DNA of 64,000 bases from Bog-473 sp035552395 (GCA_035552395.1 DASZLL010000006.1:31615-95614), one strand, 5' to 3'; counted from the first letter of the stretch, positions 1-8,640 are shown. The notes: a model not told the origin generated them from the letters alone. Translations and numbers: made by a program.

Positions 1-364
1 CCGCGGTGGCCCGGGCCTCCCCGCCGACCGAGACGAGATACGCGATCTGGAAGGTCGTCCCGGTAACGCCGCCGATCACCAGCGCCACGCCGACCTCCTC
101 GTCGAAGCGCAATGGCTTGCGATAGCGCAGCGCCACCTCGAGCACGGGGAAGTCCCGGCTGTCGTCGCCCCGCCCGCTGCGCACCGCTCCGTAGGGATGC
201 TCGATCGAGCGGAGATACTCGACTCGCGCCTCCTCGAGGTACGGCAAGTACGCCGCGTGATGAATGACCCCCATGGCGTCCGTCTCGGCAAAGCGCGTGC
301 GCAGCCGGTGCACGAAGGCGTACCGGGCAGGATCGCGGGAGGGCTCCAGCGTCAAGCGGCTCAC
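1..364 (-). CDS. YbgC/4-hydroxybenzoyl-CoA-type acyl-CoA thioesterase (3' end cut by window edge)
   Basis: Reading leftwards from a GTG at 364 (a second GTG lies one codon earlier, at 367) gives about 121 residues before the window ends. The N-terminal part contains RFAETDAMGVIHHAAYLPYL followed by EEARVEYL, the signature of the YbgC/4HBT hotdog thioesterases; the Asp of ETDAMG is the usual catalytic residue. These enzymes hydrolyse short acyl-CoA or aromatic acyl-CoA thioesters in the cytosol as homotetramers. Family length is about 130-150 aa, so only a short C-terminal piece should be missing. It lies about 26 nt downstream of a second hotdog protein on the same strand, so the two probably form an operon. 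The substrate cannot be told from sequence. Confidence 0.85.
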   Translation of the reverse strand, partial: MSRLTLEPSRDPARYAFVHRLRTRFAETDAMGVIHHAAYLPYLEEARVEYLRSIEHPYGAVRSGRGDDSRDFPVLEVALRYRKPLRFDEEVGVALVIGGVTGTTFQIAYLVSVGGEARATA

Positions 365-392
365 CACGAGAATGCTAAGGGTGGTTCGGCTG

Positions 393-1019
393 CTATTCGC
401 CGGTGTCGAAGGCCCGGCGCCTCGCCGCTGCCATGCGGTGCACACCGTCATTGTTGAAGATGGCAAACTCGCCAGAGGCCTCGACCGTCACGATCCCGCC
501 CTGGATGATGCGGCCCTCCGAATGGATTCGCTTCCCGGCGACCTCGGTGACCCAGCCCTCGAACACGGCCTCCTCGTTGCACAACGTCGGCCGCTTGTAG
601 CGCACCCCGAGGCGCACGGTCGGGCCGGTGTGCCCCGCGATGGCGTTGGCCGCCGTCAAGATGATGTCGAACGCCGCCACCAGCACCGCCCCGTGCACGC
701 ACCCGGGCGCGCCCTCGTAGACGACGTCGAACACGGCGCGCCCACGGGCGATCGGCGGGTCGAACTCGAGTACGACGGGCAGCGCAATCGGGTTGAACCG
801 ACCCACGATCGGGTCGTAGGGCATGGCGCCGCCGAGCGGCACCTCCTTGGGCGGGCCGTCCGGGTCCGGCGCCATGAAACGCGGGATCGACACTTCGGGT
901 GTGTGCGTTTCGAGCTCGTCCGCTACGGCCGCCAACTGCGCCGTCAGCCGTTGCGTCTCCTCCGCAGACGGAGCCGTACTGACCGACAGACGGATCAGGC
1001 GGCGCAGCACGTCGGCCAT
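393..1019 (-). CDS. PaaI-type hotdog thioesterase family protein
   Basis: This is a hotdog-fold protein of about 208 aa. The core around GAPGCVHGAVLVAAFD carries the HG-x-V/A-x-x-x-x-D pattern of PaaI-like acyl-CoA thioesterases. It is followed by the strands LGVRYKRPTLCNE and EGWVTEVAGKRIHSEGRI. The start at 1019 (MADVLRRLI) fits the fold; an in-frame ATG at 1139 would add 40 residues without obvious family character. It sits upstream of and co-directional with the YbgC-like gene, suggesting an acyl-CoA-handling pair. The probable role is release of free acid from an acyl-CoA. The substrate is unknown. Confidence 0.8.
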   Translation of the reverse strand: MADVLRRLIRLSVSTAPSAEETQRLTAQLAAVADELETHTPEVSIPRFMAPDPDGPPKEVPLGGAMPYDPIVGRFNPIALPVVLEFDPPIARGRAVFDVVYEGAPGCVHGAVLVAAFDIILTAANAIAGHTGPTVRLGVRYKRPTLCNEEAVFEGWVTEVAGKRIHSEGRIIQGGIVTVEASGEFAIFNNDGVHRMAAARRRAFDTGE

Positions 1020-1223
1020 GTCGTGGGCCTCGGTCTCGCGGCCGCGCAGGCCCGGGTGATGCTCGAACGACGTCGACGAAGCGGGCTCAGGCACCAACAC
1101 GGCCCGGAACAGTACTGCCGGGCCCCGGCGTTCCGACATTCCGGGGTCCGGCGCCAGACTCCCACCGCGCGCCGCTCCGGCGAACCCGACCGTTCTTCCG
1201 CGGGGCGCTCATAACATGGCCCG

Positions 1224-1664
1224 GTGACCCCAGAGCATGCAGTCCAGTTCACCTCCGGAACTCCGGAGACAGTTCTCGACCCGCTCGCACCGGACCTCGC
1301 CGCCGCTCTCGACGCGGCCCGGTCCCTCCCTCCGGACCGTCGTCGGGAGGCGGTAGCGGCCGTCGCCGCCCGCGACCCGCGCTGCCTACAGGCCTGGGCC
1401 GACCTGGCCGAGCTCGCCGACAACCCGATCGAGCAATACGCCTACGCCCGCGTCGGCTACCACCGGGGCCTTGACGCCCTGCGCGCCGCGGGATGGCGTG
1501 GCTCGGGCTACGTGCGTTGGCGCCACGAGTCCAACCGCGGCTTCCTCCGATCGCTCCACAACCTGCAGCTGGCCGCCGCCGCCATCGGCGAGGTCGACGA
1601 GGAGCAGCGCTGCGCCCTTTTCCTGCGCCAGCTCGACCCCGAGTGGGGCACGCAGGAACGGTAG
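1224..1664 (+). CDS. DUF3151 family protein
   Basis: The product is a 146-aa soluble protein from a GTG start. It carries the hallmark stretch EQYAYARVGYHRGLDALRAA followed by GWRGSGYVRW, and NRGFLRSLH, characteristic of the actinobacterial DUF3151 family. No membrane segment or signal peptide is visible. The helical pattern with repeated Ala and Leu resembles a TPR-like fold, but that is only an impression. It is divergent from the thioesterase pair. The function of the family is not established. Confidence 0.85.
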   Translation: MTPEHAVQFTSGTPETVLDPLAPDLAAALDAARSLPPDRRREAVAAVAARDPRCLQAWADLAELADNPIEQYAYARVGYHRGLDALRAAGWRGSGYVRWRHESNRGFLRSLHNLQLAAAAIGEVDEEQRCALFLRQLDPEWGTQER

Positions 1665-1729
1665 AGCCATGGGGACAACTGTAGATAGATAGCGCCCACC
1701 TCAGGACCGCGGTGTGAGAAGCGGATCCC

Positions 1730-2530
1730 TTAGTTGTGCACCCAGGTGTCGGAAAACCCTTCGCCGCCTGCGGTCAGGGCGCCCGGTTGCGCCCGGATGG
1801 TCCCGCTGCTCGTGGTCATCGTGATGTCGTGCGGGCCGCTGTTGGTCGTGAATGATGACACCGGCTCGAGCGACCCGCCCGTTGCCGCTTGGGCGCCGGA
1901 GAACGTCACCGATCCGAAGTTCGTGAGCTTGGCGTTGCTGCAGAAGATCAGCAGACACGTGTCGGGGGCCTCGGCAACCCATTCAGCCGAGGAGTTGGCG
2001 TCGCTGCCGCTTTGAGTGGTCGAGAACGTCCAGCCCTCGCTACTGTGCAGCGACAAGGTGTAGCTCGTGCTCGAGCGCGTGACCGACGCGGTCATCGTGT
2101 CCCCTGGCTTGACCGGGAACTGCGTCGGCGACACGGTGACCGAGGCCGCCGGGTACATCTCGTACCATGCGTAGTAGGTCGGTGAGTTGATGTTCTTGCA
2201 GTCCGAGTCGGTTCCCAGTTGCTCCACCGACGAGCTGGCGAAGCCGTCCAGGCCGATCCAGAACGCGCCGTATGTCTTGCCCAGATTTGTGCATTTTGCG
2301 GTCGGCTGGACCCAGCTGCCGAGGACTTCGGTGAATTGGCTCGGCGATTCGACCGCGTAGCCCGACCAGTTCTCAGACGTGACGTTGTTCCTCTCGATGC
2401 CCAAAATGTTGATCGGGCTGTGGAACACCTGCGGGACGGCGGACGAGGCGGCTCCCGCCACTGAAGAGAAAAGGAACAACGTCGGCAACACCGCCAACAG
2501 CGACAACAAACGCTTCATCGAGCCCACCAC
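1730..2530 (-). CDS. Secreted glutamic endopeptidase (peptidase family G1, eqolisin-like)
   Basis: The 266-aa precursor starts MVGSMKRLLSLLAVLPTLFL, a clear Sec signal peptide ending near AGAA-S; an internal ATG at 2518 is an equally good start. The mature part has NWSGYAV, a Trp-rich strand GSWVQP, FWIGLDG, then Q104 in VEQLGTDSDC and E183 in SSAEWVAEAP. These match the catalytic Gln/Glu dyad of the G1 family (scytalidoglutamic peptidase), and the Q-E spacing of 79 residues is close to the family. Four Cys (80, 111, 192, 197) may form disulfides. It should be an extracellular acid protease. G1 peptidases were first described in fungi but occur in actinobacteria, and a larger relative lies at 13241. 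Confidence 0.85.
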   Translation of the reverse strand: MVGSMKRLLSLLAVLPTLFLFSSVAGAASSAVPQVFHSPINILGIERNNVTSENWSGYAVESPSQFTEVLGSWVQPTAKCTNLGKTYGAFWIGLDGFASSSVEQLGTDSDCKNINSPTYYAWYEMYPAASVTVSPTQFPVKPGDTMTASVTRSSTSYTLSLHSSEGWTFSTTQSGSDANSSAEWVAEAPDTCLLIFCSNAKLTNFGSVTFSGAQAATGGSLEPVSSFTTNSGPHDITMTTSSGTIRAQPGALTAGGEGFSDTWVHN

Positions 2531-2896
2531 TCCTCCGCGTTGAGATCAATCCAGACCACTGGACTGTAAGGATTTTGACCGTTCCCGTCTACCCCTCATT
2601 GCCGCAAGCCGCCGTGCCCAGACGATCCCATCGCTGTGGGCGCGGTGGCGGCACGCTGTACCACCGTCGTGTCAACTGGATCTCGTGCGGCACTAACCTG
2701 ATGACGATGCGAGGTGGGGGCGTATCCGAGGAATAACAGCCCGCTATGTGGGTAGTGCTCCACTCGGACAAGCGTCGCTTTTGGCGCGCCGTTCCGGCGC
2801 CCATCGGAGAACGCAGTGGCGCTCGGCGCGTCTGACGCGTGCGCGCAACGCGCTCCTCACGAGAGCCATTCGACCGACGAGGAGGAGAAGAAGAAG
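2519..2896. other. Divergent intergenic region without a gene
   Basis: This stretch of roughly 370 bp separates the G1 peptidase (minus) from the small secreted protein (plus), so it should hold promoters for both. I see no convincing coding frame. A short inverted repeat TCCAG-N4-CTGGA lies at about 2551-2564. A purine-rich ribosome-binding site, GGAGGAGAAG, starts at 2881 and fixes the downstream ATG at 2897. No strong -10/-35 pair stands out. Confidence 0.5.
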
Positions 2897-3379
2897 ATGC
2901 TCTGGAAGACCACGACTACGAAGATTGCCGTCACTGCCGCGATCATCGTGATCGGGGCAGGTTCCGCCACGGCGGCGGCCGTGTCCAGCGGCGGGGGGGC
3001 GAGGAACGCGACATCGTCGGGTCGCACCGTCGGAACTCGCGCGCCCACGACAACCACGACGCAGGCTTCCCCGAACACATCGCGCGCGGGCACGTCGGCC
3101 GTCCCGGCGACGTCGGGTCGGCAGGGCAACGGGCCCAGCACTCAGGCGCTGCCCGGTCTCTGCCGCGCACAAATTGCCAGTGCGGGCCATCCGAATGCGC
3201 ATTCCGTCGTCCCGCAGGTCGTCTGTACCAGCGTGACTCCCGCCGGCCCTTCGTCCAGCGAGTCCCCTAGCTCGACCCCCAACGGCGTTCCCGGTGGTGC
3301 GAGCAGCGGAAGCCCGATGGGAGCCGGCGGCCCAGAGAGCGGCGCCGGCTCCCAGGGTCACGCCCACGGCGGCTCATAA
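2897..3379 (+). CDS. Small secreted or membrane-anchored Thr/Ser/Gly/Pro-rich protein of unknown function
   Basis: About 160 aa from the ATG at 2897, chosen because GGAGGA (2881-2886) sits at good spacing; an ATG at 2816 lacks this support. The N-terminus is MLWKTTTTKIAV followed by a hydrophobic segment, TAAIIVIGAGSATAAAVSS, so it is a signal peptide or signal anchor. The rest is low-complexity Thr/Ser/Gly/Pro-rich sequence typical of an extracytoplasmic linker, with two Cys (LPGLC and QVVC) that could pair. The C-terminus is Gly/His-rich. No known domain is recognised. It is divergent from the G1 peptidase, which may hint at shared control. Confidence 0.6.
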   Translation: MLWKTTTTKIAVTAAIIVIGAGSATAAAVSSGGGARNATSSGRTVGTRAPTTTTTQASPNTSRAGTSAVPATSGRQGNGPSTQALPGLCRAQIASAGHPNAHSVVPQVVCTSVTPAGPSSSESPSSTPNGVPGGASSGSPMGAGGPESGAGSQGHAHGGS

Positions 3380-3478
3380 CGGGCGCACCAGCGACGTTTA
3401 GGGCGTCACCCCAGCATTGAGTGGGCTCGACCAGGAGCGCTACACCCGAAAGCGCTGAGGGCGCTGGCCTCGGACCGT

Positions 3479-3495
3479 AGTTAGAGCGTCTAACT
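3479..3495. promoter_or_regulatory. MarR operator candidate (perfect 7-3-7 inverted repeat)
   Basis: AGTTAGA-GCG-TCTAACT is a perfect inverted repeat ending 2 nt before the ATG at 3498. MarR-family repressors commonly bind palindromes of this size and AT-rich half-site type over their own promoters. A TATGAT hexamer at 3497-3502 resembles a -10 box and would place transcription start near 3509-3510, overlapping the palindrome region and the GTG at 3510. Autoregulation of the marR-exporter operon is the natural reading. Confidence 0.7.
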
Positions 3496-3497
3496 GT

Positions 3498-4058
3498 ATG
3501 ATGGTCGAAGTGTCCGTGACCACGCCCCCTTCGACTGACGCGCCGCCGCTCCGAAAGACTCGGGCCGCCAAGGCTGCCGGCGTGCCTACGTCCCCTCCGG
3601 GCGTGCTGGGTTCCCACGGTCGCGTCGCGGCCTGGCTGGCGAAGCGCGTGGAGGTGGCGCTCGGCACCGTCGACCTCACGCTCCCCCAGTTCCGGGTGCT
3701 CGGCATCCTGGCGGAGGGGTCCTCCGCCGCCTCGGGGCTGGCCGACCGCCTGGCCGTGCGCCGACCGTCGATCACCGCGCTCATTGACGGCCTGGTCGCC
3801 AGGGGTCTGGTCGATCGCCGGCAGGAGGACACGGACCGCCGCAAGGTCTCCTTGCGTCTGACCGAGGATGGCGAGCGGATCCTTTCGGACGCGGACAAGG
3901 CCGTCGACGAATACCTAGCCTCGATCGCGAGCCACCTTCCCGACAAAGAAGAAGCCATGGCCCTTCGCTCTCTCGAACTATGGGGACTGGCGATGGCGGC
4001 GGCGCGCGAGGCGGCGAAGGAACCGACGAACGCACGGGCGGAAGGCGTAGACCGTTGA
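3498..4058 (+). CDS. MarR family transcriptional regulator
   Basis: Up to 186 aa with a winged-helix MarR domain. The recognition region is SGLADRLAVRRPSITALIDG, the wing is VDRRQEDTDRRKVSLRLTEDG, and helices for dimerisation lie on either side. The N-terminal ~40 residues are a basic, Pro-rich extension. The start is uncertain: ATG 3498, ATG 3501 and GTG 3510 are in frame, and the -10-like TATGAT at 3497-3502 would make GTG 3510 a leaderless start. The stop overlaps the start of the ABC exporter subunit (TTGA overlap), so it is translationally coupled to the exporter. It probably represses the operon until a drug-like or lipophilic ligand binds. Confidence 0.9.
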   Translation: MMVEVSVTTPPSTDAPPLRKTRAAKAAGVPTSPPGVLGSHGRVAAWLAKRVEVALGTVDLTLPQFRVLGILAEGSSAASGLADRLAVRRPSITALIDGLVARGLVDRRQEDTDRRKVSLRLTEDGERILSDADKAVDEYLASIASHLPDKEEAMALRSLELWGLAMAAAREAAKEPTNARAEGVDR

Positions 4059-6130
4059 GCAAGACCGAGGACCGCCTCGAGGAATCCGGCGCGCCGGCGC
4101 AGACCGCCGGGAACGGCCGGGTGATGGACGAGGCGGTGGCCACGCCCGAAAAGACGCTGCCGTTCGCGGCGTACGTACCCATGGGGGCGCTGAGCCGCTA
4201 CGAGAAGCCGAAGTCCACGATCGACCCGGACCGTGAGAAGGGGTGGATCAAGCGCGCCACGCCGATTGTCATGGCGCACAAGGTGCAGTGGTTCTCCGCG
4301 CTGATCTTCTCGTTCCTCGGACTGATCATCCAGGTGTGGATCCCCAAGATCCTCCAGAACGGCATCACCAACTCGCTGATCAATCGGACGCAGCCGCTGC
4401 ACGGCTACGTGGAGTTGATCGGCGTCCTGGCCGTGGCGACCGGGGTCTTCGGCTACATCTCGCGCACGAACCTCTTCAAGGTCGCCTACGCGATCGAGTT
4501 CGACCTGCGCAACATCATCTACGAGCACTTCACCCGGATGTCGTTCCCGTTCTACGACCGAGTGCAGTCGGGTCAGCTTATCTCGCGGGCCAACTCGGAT
4601 ATCCGCTCGGTGCAGATGTATCTGACGTTCGCGCCGATGATCCTGGTGCAGTGCTCCATCGCGCTGGTGGCCTTTGCGTTCATGCTCTCCATCAGCGTGC
4701 CGTTGGCCTTCGTGGCCATGGCGGCGATGCCATTCATCTATCTCGTCGGCGTCCGGATGCGGCAGTCGCTCTTCCCGGTGTCGTGGATCATCCAGGCCCG
4801 CCTGGCCGAGGTGGCCACGGTGGTCGACGAGAACGTCAATGGCGTGCGCGTCGTGCGCAGCTTCGCCGCCGAGCAGCAGCAACTCCGGCAGTTGGCGACT
4901 GCGGCCGACCGGGTGCAGTGGGGCTATATCAAGGATGCCGACCTGCGCGCTCGCTTTGCTCCCCTGGTGCAGAACCTCTCCCAGGTCGGTCTGGTCCTCG
5001 TGCTGCTCGTCGGCGGGTGGTTCGTCATCCACGACCACCTGCCCGTCGCCTCGATCGTCTCGTTCAACCTCTACCTGATCATGATGCAGGCCCCTTTCAT
5101 GATGCTCGGGATGCTCATCATGATGGGCCAGCGCGCCTCGGCCTCGGCCGAGCGGATTTACGAGATCCTCGATGAGCAACCGACGATCGTGGACCGGCCC
5201 GACGCGGTCGACCTGGTCAACAGCCACGGCGACGTCGAGTTCGACGATGTCACCTTCTCCTACGCGCCCGACAGCCTCTTGTCGAAGCCGGGCGACGAGA
5301 ACGACGGGCGACGCGACATCCTGCGCCACTTCAACCTGCATCTCAATCCCGGCGAGACCGTGGCCCTCGTGGGGCGGACCGGCAGCGGGAAGTCGAGTGT
5401 CGCTCGGGTCCTGGCGCGCTTCTACGACGCCACCGGCGGCACCGTTCGGGTGGACGGTCACGACGTGCGCGACCTCACCTTGACGAGCCTGCGAGGCAAC
5501 ATCGGCGTCGTCCTCGACGAGCCGTTCCTCTTCTCGGTGTCCATCCGCGACAACATCGCCTATGGCCGTCCCGACGCCTCCATGGAGGAGGTCGTGGCTG
5601 CCGCCGAAGCCGCGGGTGCGTCCGGTTTCATCAACCGGCTGTCCGACGGGTACGCGACGGTGGTCGGCGAGCGCGGCTACACGCTCTCGGGTGGTCAACG
5701 TCAGCGCATCGCCATCGCCCGGGCGCTGCTCGTGAACCCTCCCATCCTGATCCTCGACGACGCCACCAGCGCCATCGACGTCAAGGTGGAGCAGCGCATC
5801 CACTCGTCGTTACGCGTCCTGATGGAGGGACGCACGACGCTGATCATCGCCCACCGGCTCTCGACCATCTCCCTGGCGGACCGGGTCGTCCTGCTCGACG
5901 GCGGACGCATCGTGGCCGACGGGACGCACGCTGAGTTGCTGGCGTCGACGCCGCTGTATTCCGAGGTCCTGGCGCAGGCGGCCAGAGAGGAGACCGCTGA
6001 CGTCGTGGCGGCGGAGGGTCTTGAGGACCTCGGCCTGGAGTCCGAGGCCGACGGGGAAGTGCTGGAAGCCGAAGAACTGGACCTGGCGCCCGAGGTCGGG
6101 CCCGAGGTCAAGCCCGAGGTGTCGACATGA
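4055..6130 (+). CDS. ABC exporter half-transporter, degenerate-site subunit
   Basis: About 691 aa from a TTG at 4055 that overlaps the marR stop codon; GTG 4121 and ATG 4124 are alternatives. An N-terminal hydrophilic tail precedes a six-helix type IV exporter membrane domain (roughly residues 65-345) and a nucleotide-binding domain. Walker A is GRTGSGKSS, the ABC signature is canonical LSGGQ, and the H-loop is IAHRLST. Walker B reads ILILDDATSA, with Asp in place of the catalytic Glu, and the Q-loop reads GVVLDEPFLF, lacking the usual Gln. These changes mark the degenerate-site partner of heterodimeric exporters such as TM287/288 and BmrCD. A long acidic tail follows the NBD. The partner starts at 6127 with an ATGA overlap. 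The likely role is drug or lipid export at the inner membrane, under the adjacent MarR. Confidence 0.92.
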   Translation: MSKTEDRLEESGAPAQTAGNGRVMDEAVATPEKTLPFAAYVPMGALSRYEKPKSTIDPDREKGWIKRATPIVMAHKVQWFSALIFSFLGLIIQVWIPKILQNGITNSLINRTQPLHGYVELIGVLAVATGVFGYISRTNLFKVAYAIEFDLRNIIYEHFTRMSFPFYDRVQSGQLISRANSDIRSVQMYLTFAPMILVQCSIALVAFAFMLSISVPLAFVAMAAMPFIYLVGVRMRQSLFPVSWIIQARLAEVATVVDENVNGVRVVRSFAAEQQQLRQLATAADRVQWGYIKDADLRARFAPLVQNLSQVGLVLVLLVGGWFVIHDHLPVASIVSFNLYLIMMQAPFMMLGMLIMMGQRASASAERIYEILDEQPTIVDRPDAVDLVNSHGDVEFDDVTFSYAPDSLLSKPGDENDGRRDILRHFNLHLNPGETVALVGRTGSGKSSVARVLARFYDATGGTVRVDGHDVRDLTLTSLRGNIGVVLDEPFLFSVSIRDNIAYGRPDASMEEVVAAAEAAGASGFINRLSDGYATVVGERGYTLSGGQRQRIAIARALLVNPPILILDDATSAIDVKVEQRIHSSLRVLMEGRTTLIIAHRLSTISLADRVVLLDGGRIVADGTHAELLASTPLYSEVLAQAAREETADVVAAEGLEDLGLESEADGEVLEAEELDLAPEVGPEVKPEVST

Positions 6131-8076
6131 TGTTCGGTGGCGGTGGACCGCCGATCGGTGGCGGTGGACCGCCGGGCTCACCGCAGGCGGGGCTGCCCTT
6201 CGGTGGCATCCCGCACGAGCTGCAGGCGGGTGTCGACCTCCTCTTGAAGGAGGAGCCCGAGCGCGGCGAGTCCGACGCCCTCTTCACGCAGCTGCCCTCG
6301 CCGCACGAGTCCAAGAAGCTGTCGCTCACCACGCTCCTGATGGAGTACCCGGGCATGTGTGCGTTGGCCGCCTTGCTCGTCGGGACCATCGCCCTGTTCA
6401 CCCAGCTCGGCCCGAGCTTCGTGTCCTACGCCATCAATCACGGCCTCACTGGTCCGACCAAGCAGACCCCCAACGCCCACTACGACTTCGGCATCGTGGT
6501 GCTCATGGCGATCCTGTATCTGATCTCCATCTGCGTGTCGGCGGGTGCGCAGTACGGACAGGCTCGGGTGACCGGCCGGCTTGCGTCGTGGGTGATGAAC
6601 GACCTTCGCATCAAGGTGTTCCGGCACCTCCAGCGGCTCTCGCTCGACTTCTTCACCGAGGAGAAGGCCGGCGTCGTCATGAGCCGCATGACGAGCGACA
6701 TCGAGAACCTGCAGCAGTTGCTGCAGGACGGCCTGGCGCAGTTCGCCATTCAGGGACTGACCATGGTCGTCATCACGATCTTCCTCTTCGCCACGAATGC
6801 CACCCTGGCCGCCATCACCGTCTTCGCCGTCCTGCCACCGCTCGTCCTCATGTCGGTCTGGTTCAAGCGGGCCTCCGAGCGCGGCTACGACAAGGTGCGC
6901 GACGGCATCGCGCTGGTCCTGGCGGACCTCTCCGAGAGCCTGCAGGGCGTGCGCATCGTCAGCGCGCACAACCGGCAGCGCTATAACGTCGAGACCCACC
7001 GCGACATCGTCGGCTCGTACCGCGACGCCAACAACTACACCGGCCGCATCAACGGCATTTACGGTCCGGGCTCACAGGTCATCAGCGTCTTCGGCCAGCT
7101 GCTGATCCTGGGCATCGGTGGCGCCATGTACCTGCACCACCCGCGGGAGATCAACCTAGGCGAGCTGACCGCGTTCTTCCTCTACGTGAACCGCTTCTTC
7201 TCGCCGATTCAGCTCCTGGTGCAGCAGTACAACACCTTCCAGCAGGGCCGGGCGTCGGTGTTCAAGCTGCGCGGCCTACTCGAAACCGAGCCGTCGGTCC
7301 TCGAGGCGCCCGACGCGGTGCAGCTCCCGCCGATCAGAGGCGAGATCCGCTTCGACCACGTGTCGTTCGGCTACGACCCCGCGATCCCGGTGCTGCACGA
7401 CGTCGACCTGACCATTGCGCCCGGGGAGACGGTGGCCTTCGTGGGCGCGACCGGCGCCGGGAAGTCGACGATGGCCAAGCTGGTCACGCGCTTCTACGAC
7501 CCGACGGACGGCCGGGTGCTGATCGACGGCTACGACCTCCAGCGCGTCACGCTCTCGTCGTTGCGCTCGCAGCTCGGCGTGGTGCCCCAGGAGCCGTTCC
7601 TGTTCGCGGGGACGATCCGGGACAACATCTCGTTCGCCCGGCCGGGCGCGCCCGACGACGAGGTCTGGCACGCCGTGCACCAGGTCGGCCTGGGCGAGCT
7701 CGTGCAACGTTTGCCCTACGGACTCGACACACCGGTCCACGAGCGCGGGCAGTCGCTCTCCTCGGGTGAGCGCCAGCTCATCGCTCTGGGTCGGGCCTTC
7801 ATGGCCGAACCGCGAGTGCTCGTGCTCGACGAGGCGACCTCGAACCTGGACCTCCAGTCCGAGACCATGGTCGAGGCGGCGTTGGACGTCCTGCTCGAAG
7901 GTCGCACCGCCGTCCTGATCGCCCACCGTCTATCCACGGCCATGCGGGCAGACCGGATCGTCGTCGTGGGCGACGGCCGCTTGCTCGAGGTTGGCTCGCA
8001 CGATGAGCTGGTGGCCCTCGGCGGCAACTACGCCGAGATGTACGAGACCTGGATCTCTCAGTCGCACGCCGCCTAG
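6127..8076 (+). CDS. ABC exporter half-transporter, catalytic partner subunit
   Basis: 649 aa from the ATG that overlaps the previous stop (ATGA). The N-terminus is a Gly/Pro-rich tail encoded by a 21-bp-period repeat. A type IV exporter membrane domain follows (six hydrophobic segments), then an NBD with Walker A GATGAGKST, Q-loop VVPQEPFLF and Walker B VLVLDEATSN, where the catalytic Glu is intact, and an H-loop IAHRLST. The signature motif is altered to LSSGE rather than LSGGQ. Together with the partner this gives one consensus ATP site (Walker A/B here, LSGGQ from the partner) and one degenerate site (Walker B Asp of the partner, LSSGE here). The last residues are short and polar. No obvious terminator follows. 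Confidence 0.92.
   Translation: MMFGGGGPPIGGGGPPGSPQAGLPFGGIPHELQAGVDLLLKEEPERGESDALFTQLPSPHESKKLSLTTLLMEYPGMCALAALLVGTIALFTQLGPSFVSYAINHGLTGPTKQTPNAHYDFGIVVLMAILYLISICVSAGAQYGQARVTGRLASWVMNDLRIKVFRHLQRLSLDFFTEEKAGVVMSRMTSDIENLQQLLQDGLAQFAIQGLTMVVITIFLFATNATLAAITVFAVLPPLVLMSVWFKRASERGYDKVRDGIALVLADLSESLQGVRIVSAHNRQRYNVETHRDIVGSYRDANNYTGRINGIYGPGSQVISVFGQLLILGIGGAMYLHHPREINLGELTAFFLYVNRFFSPIQLLVQQYNTFQQGRASVFKLRGLLETEPSVLEAPDAVQLPPIRGEIRFDHVSFGYDPAIPVLHDVDLTIAPGETVAFVGATGAGKSTMAKLVTRFYDPTDGRVLIDGYDLQRVTLSSLRSQLGVVPQEPFLFAGTIRDNISFARPGAPDDEVWHAVHQVGLGELVQRLPYGLDTPVHERGQSLSSGERQLIALGRAFMAEPRVLVLDEATSNLDLQSETMVEAALDVLLEGRTAVLIAHRLSTAMRADRIVVVGDGRLLEVGSHDELVALGGNYAEMYETWISQSHAA
6136..6173 (+). repeat. 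21-bp-period tandem repeat in the exporter 5' coding region
   Basis: The 17-mer GGTGGCGGTGGACCGCC occurs at 6136-6152 and again at 6157-6173. It encodes GGGGPPI-GGGGPPG at the extreme N-terminus of the second ABC subunit, upstream of the membrane domain. Copy-number change would stay in frame. Confidence 0.75.
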
Positions 8077-8172
8077 GGCGTACGCATGACCTGATTACTA
8101 CGGTTGGCCGAGGCGACGGCGGCGCCACGAGGGGGCTCTCGCATCGATCAGGTGGACCGAATGCGGCCTCTC

Positions 8173-8196
8173 CACCCTTACACCCTTACACCCTTC
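8173..8196. repeat. Three tandem 8-bp units (CACCCTTA type)
   Basis: CACCCTTA, CACCCTTA and CACCCTTC follow one another in the ~190-bp gap between the exporter operon and the convergent zinc-ribbon gene. No function is apparent, and no hairpin terminator is visible here. Confidence 0.6.
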
Positions 8197-8267
8197 ACAC
8201 GAACATGGCGTGGAGGGCCGAGCGCACACTGACTGACGTCGCGGCCGCAGCGGCGGGGGCGCCAGTC

Positions 8268-8594
8268 TCAGGGCAGTTTCGTATCGTGGTGCGTCGCGGC
8301 GACCTGCCGGTCCTCGTCGGTGAGGTCGTCATCGGGCACCGGCACGACGATGCGCCACTTCTGGCACACGGGGCAGCGCTGGTAACGCTTGGTGCCGAGT
8401 CGAACGGCCTTGACCGACGCTCCCACGATCCACAACGTGGTGAAGAGGTGGCCTCGGCTGCAGCGGACGATGGTCTCTCCGCCCATGCCCGAATAGCCGC
8501 GCTTCCGTCCGGCCGCTGCTCCCGCGCGCGAGATGACGTAGACGAACACCACGGCGAACACGATCACGATGGCCACGATGGCACCGGTCGGCAC
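8268..8594 (-). CDS. Small membrane-anchored zinc-ribbon protein
   Basis: 108 aa. One N-terminal transmembrane helix (GAIVAIVIVFAVVFVYVIS) is followed by a basic stretch and a cytosolic domain. That domain has RCSRGH and, about 33 residues later, RCPVCQKWR, giving Cys/His pairs suited to one zinc site. Similar small proteins are widespread in actinobacteria, but I know of no assigned function. It starts 46 nt from the divergent methyltransferase at 8641, so they share a promoter region. Confidence 0.75.
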   Translation of the reverse strand: MPTGAIVAIVIVFAVVFVYVISRAGAAAGRKRGYSGMGGETIVRCSRGHLFTTLWIVGASVKAVRLGTKRYQRCPVCQKWRIVVPVPDDDLTDEDRQVAATHHDTKLP

Positions 8595-8640
8595 GACGAG
8601 AGGCTATCCCTGGCGAGTGCGGCGCTGGCACCATAGACAG

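Noticed and set aside
76..291. Arg/Ser-rich 71-aa frame on the minus strand
   Set aside because: It is an out-of-frame shadow of the YbgC-like thioesterase, whose frame carries the family motif.
264..1214. 316-aa plus-strand frame opposite the two thioesterases
   Set aside because: Arg/His-rich composition typical of the antisense of GC-rich genes, with no domain.
3440..5803. 787-aa minus-strand frame across marR and the first exporter gene
   Set aside because: Antisense shadow; the plus-strand frame has all ABC motifs.
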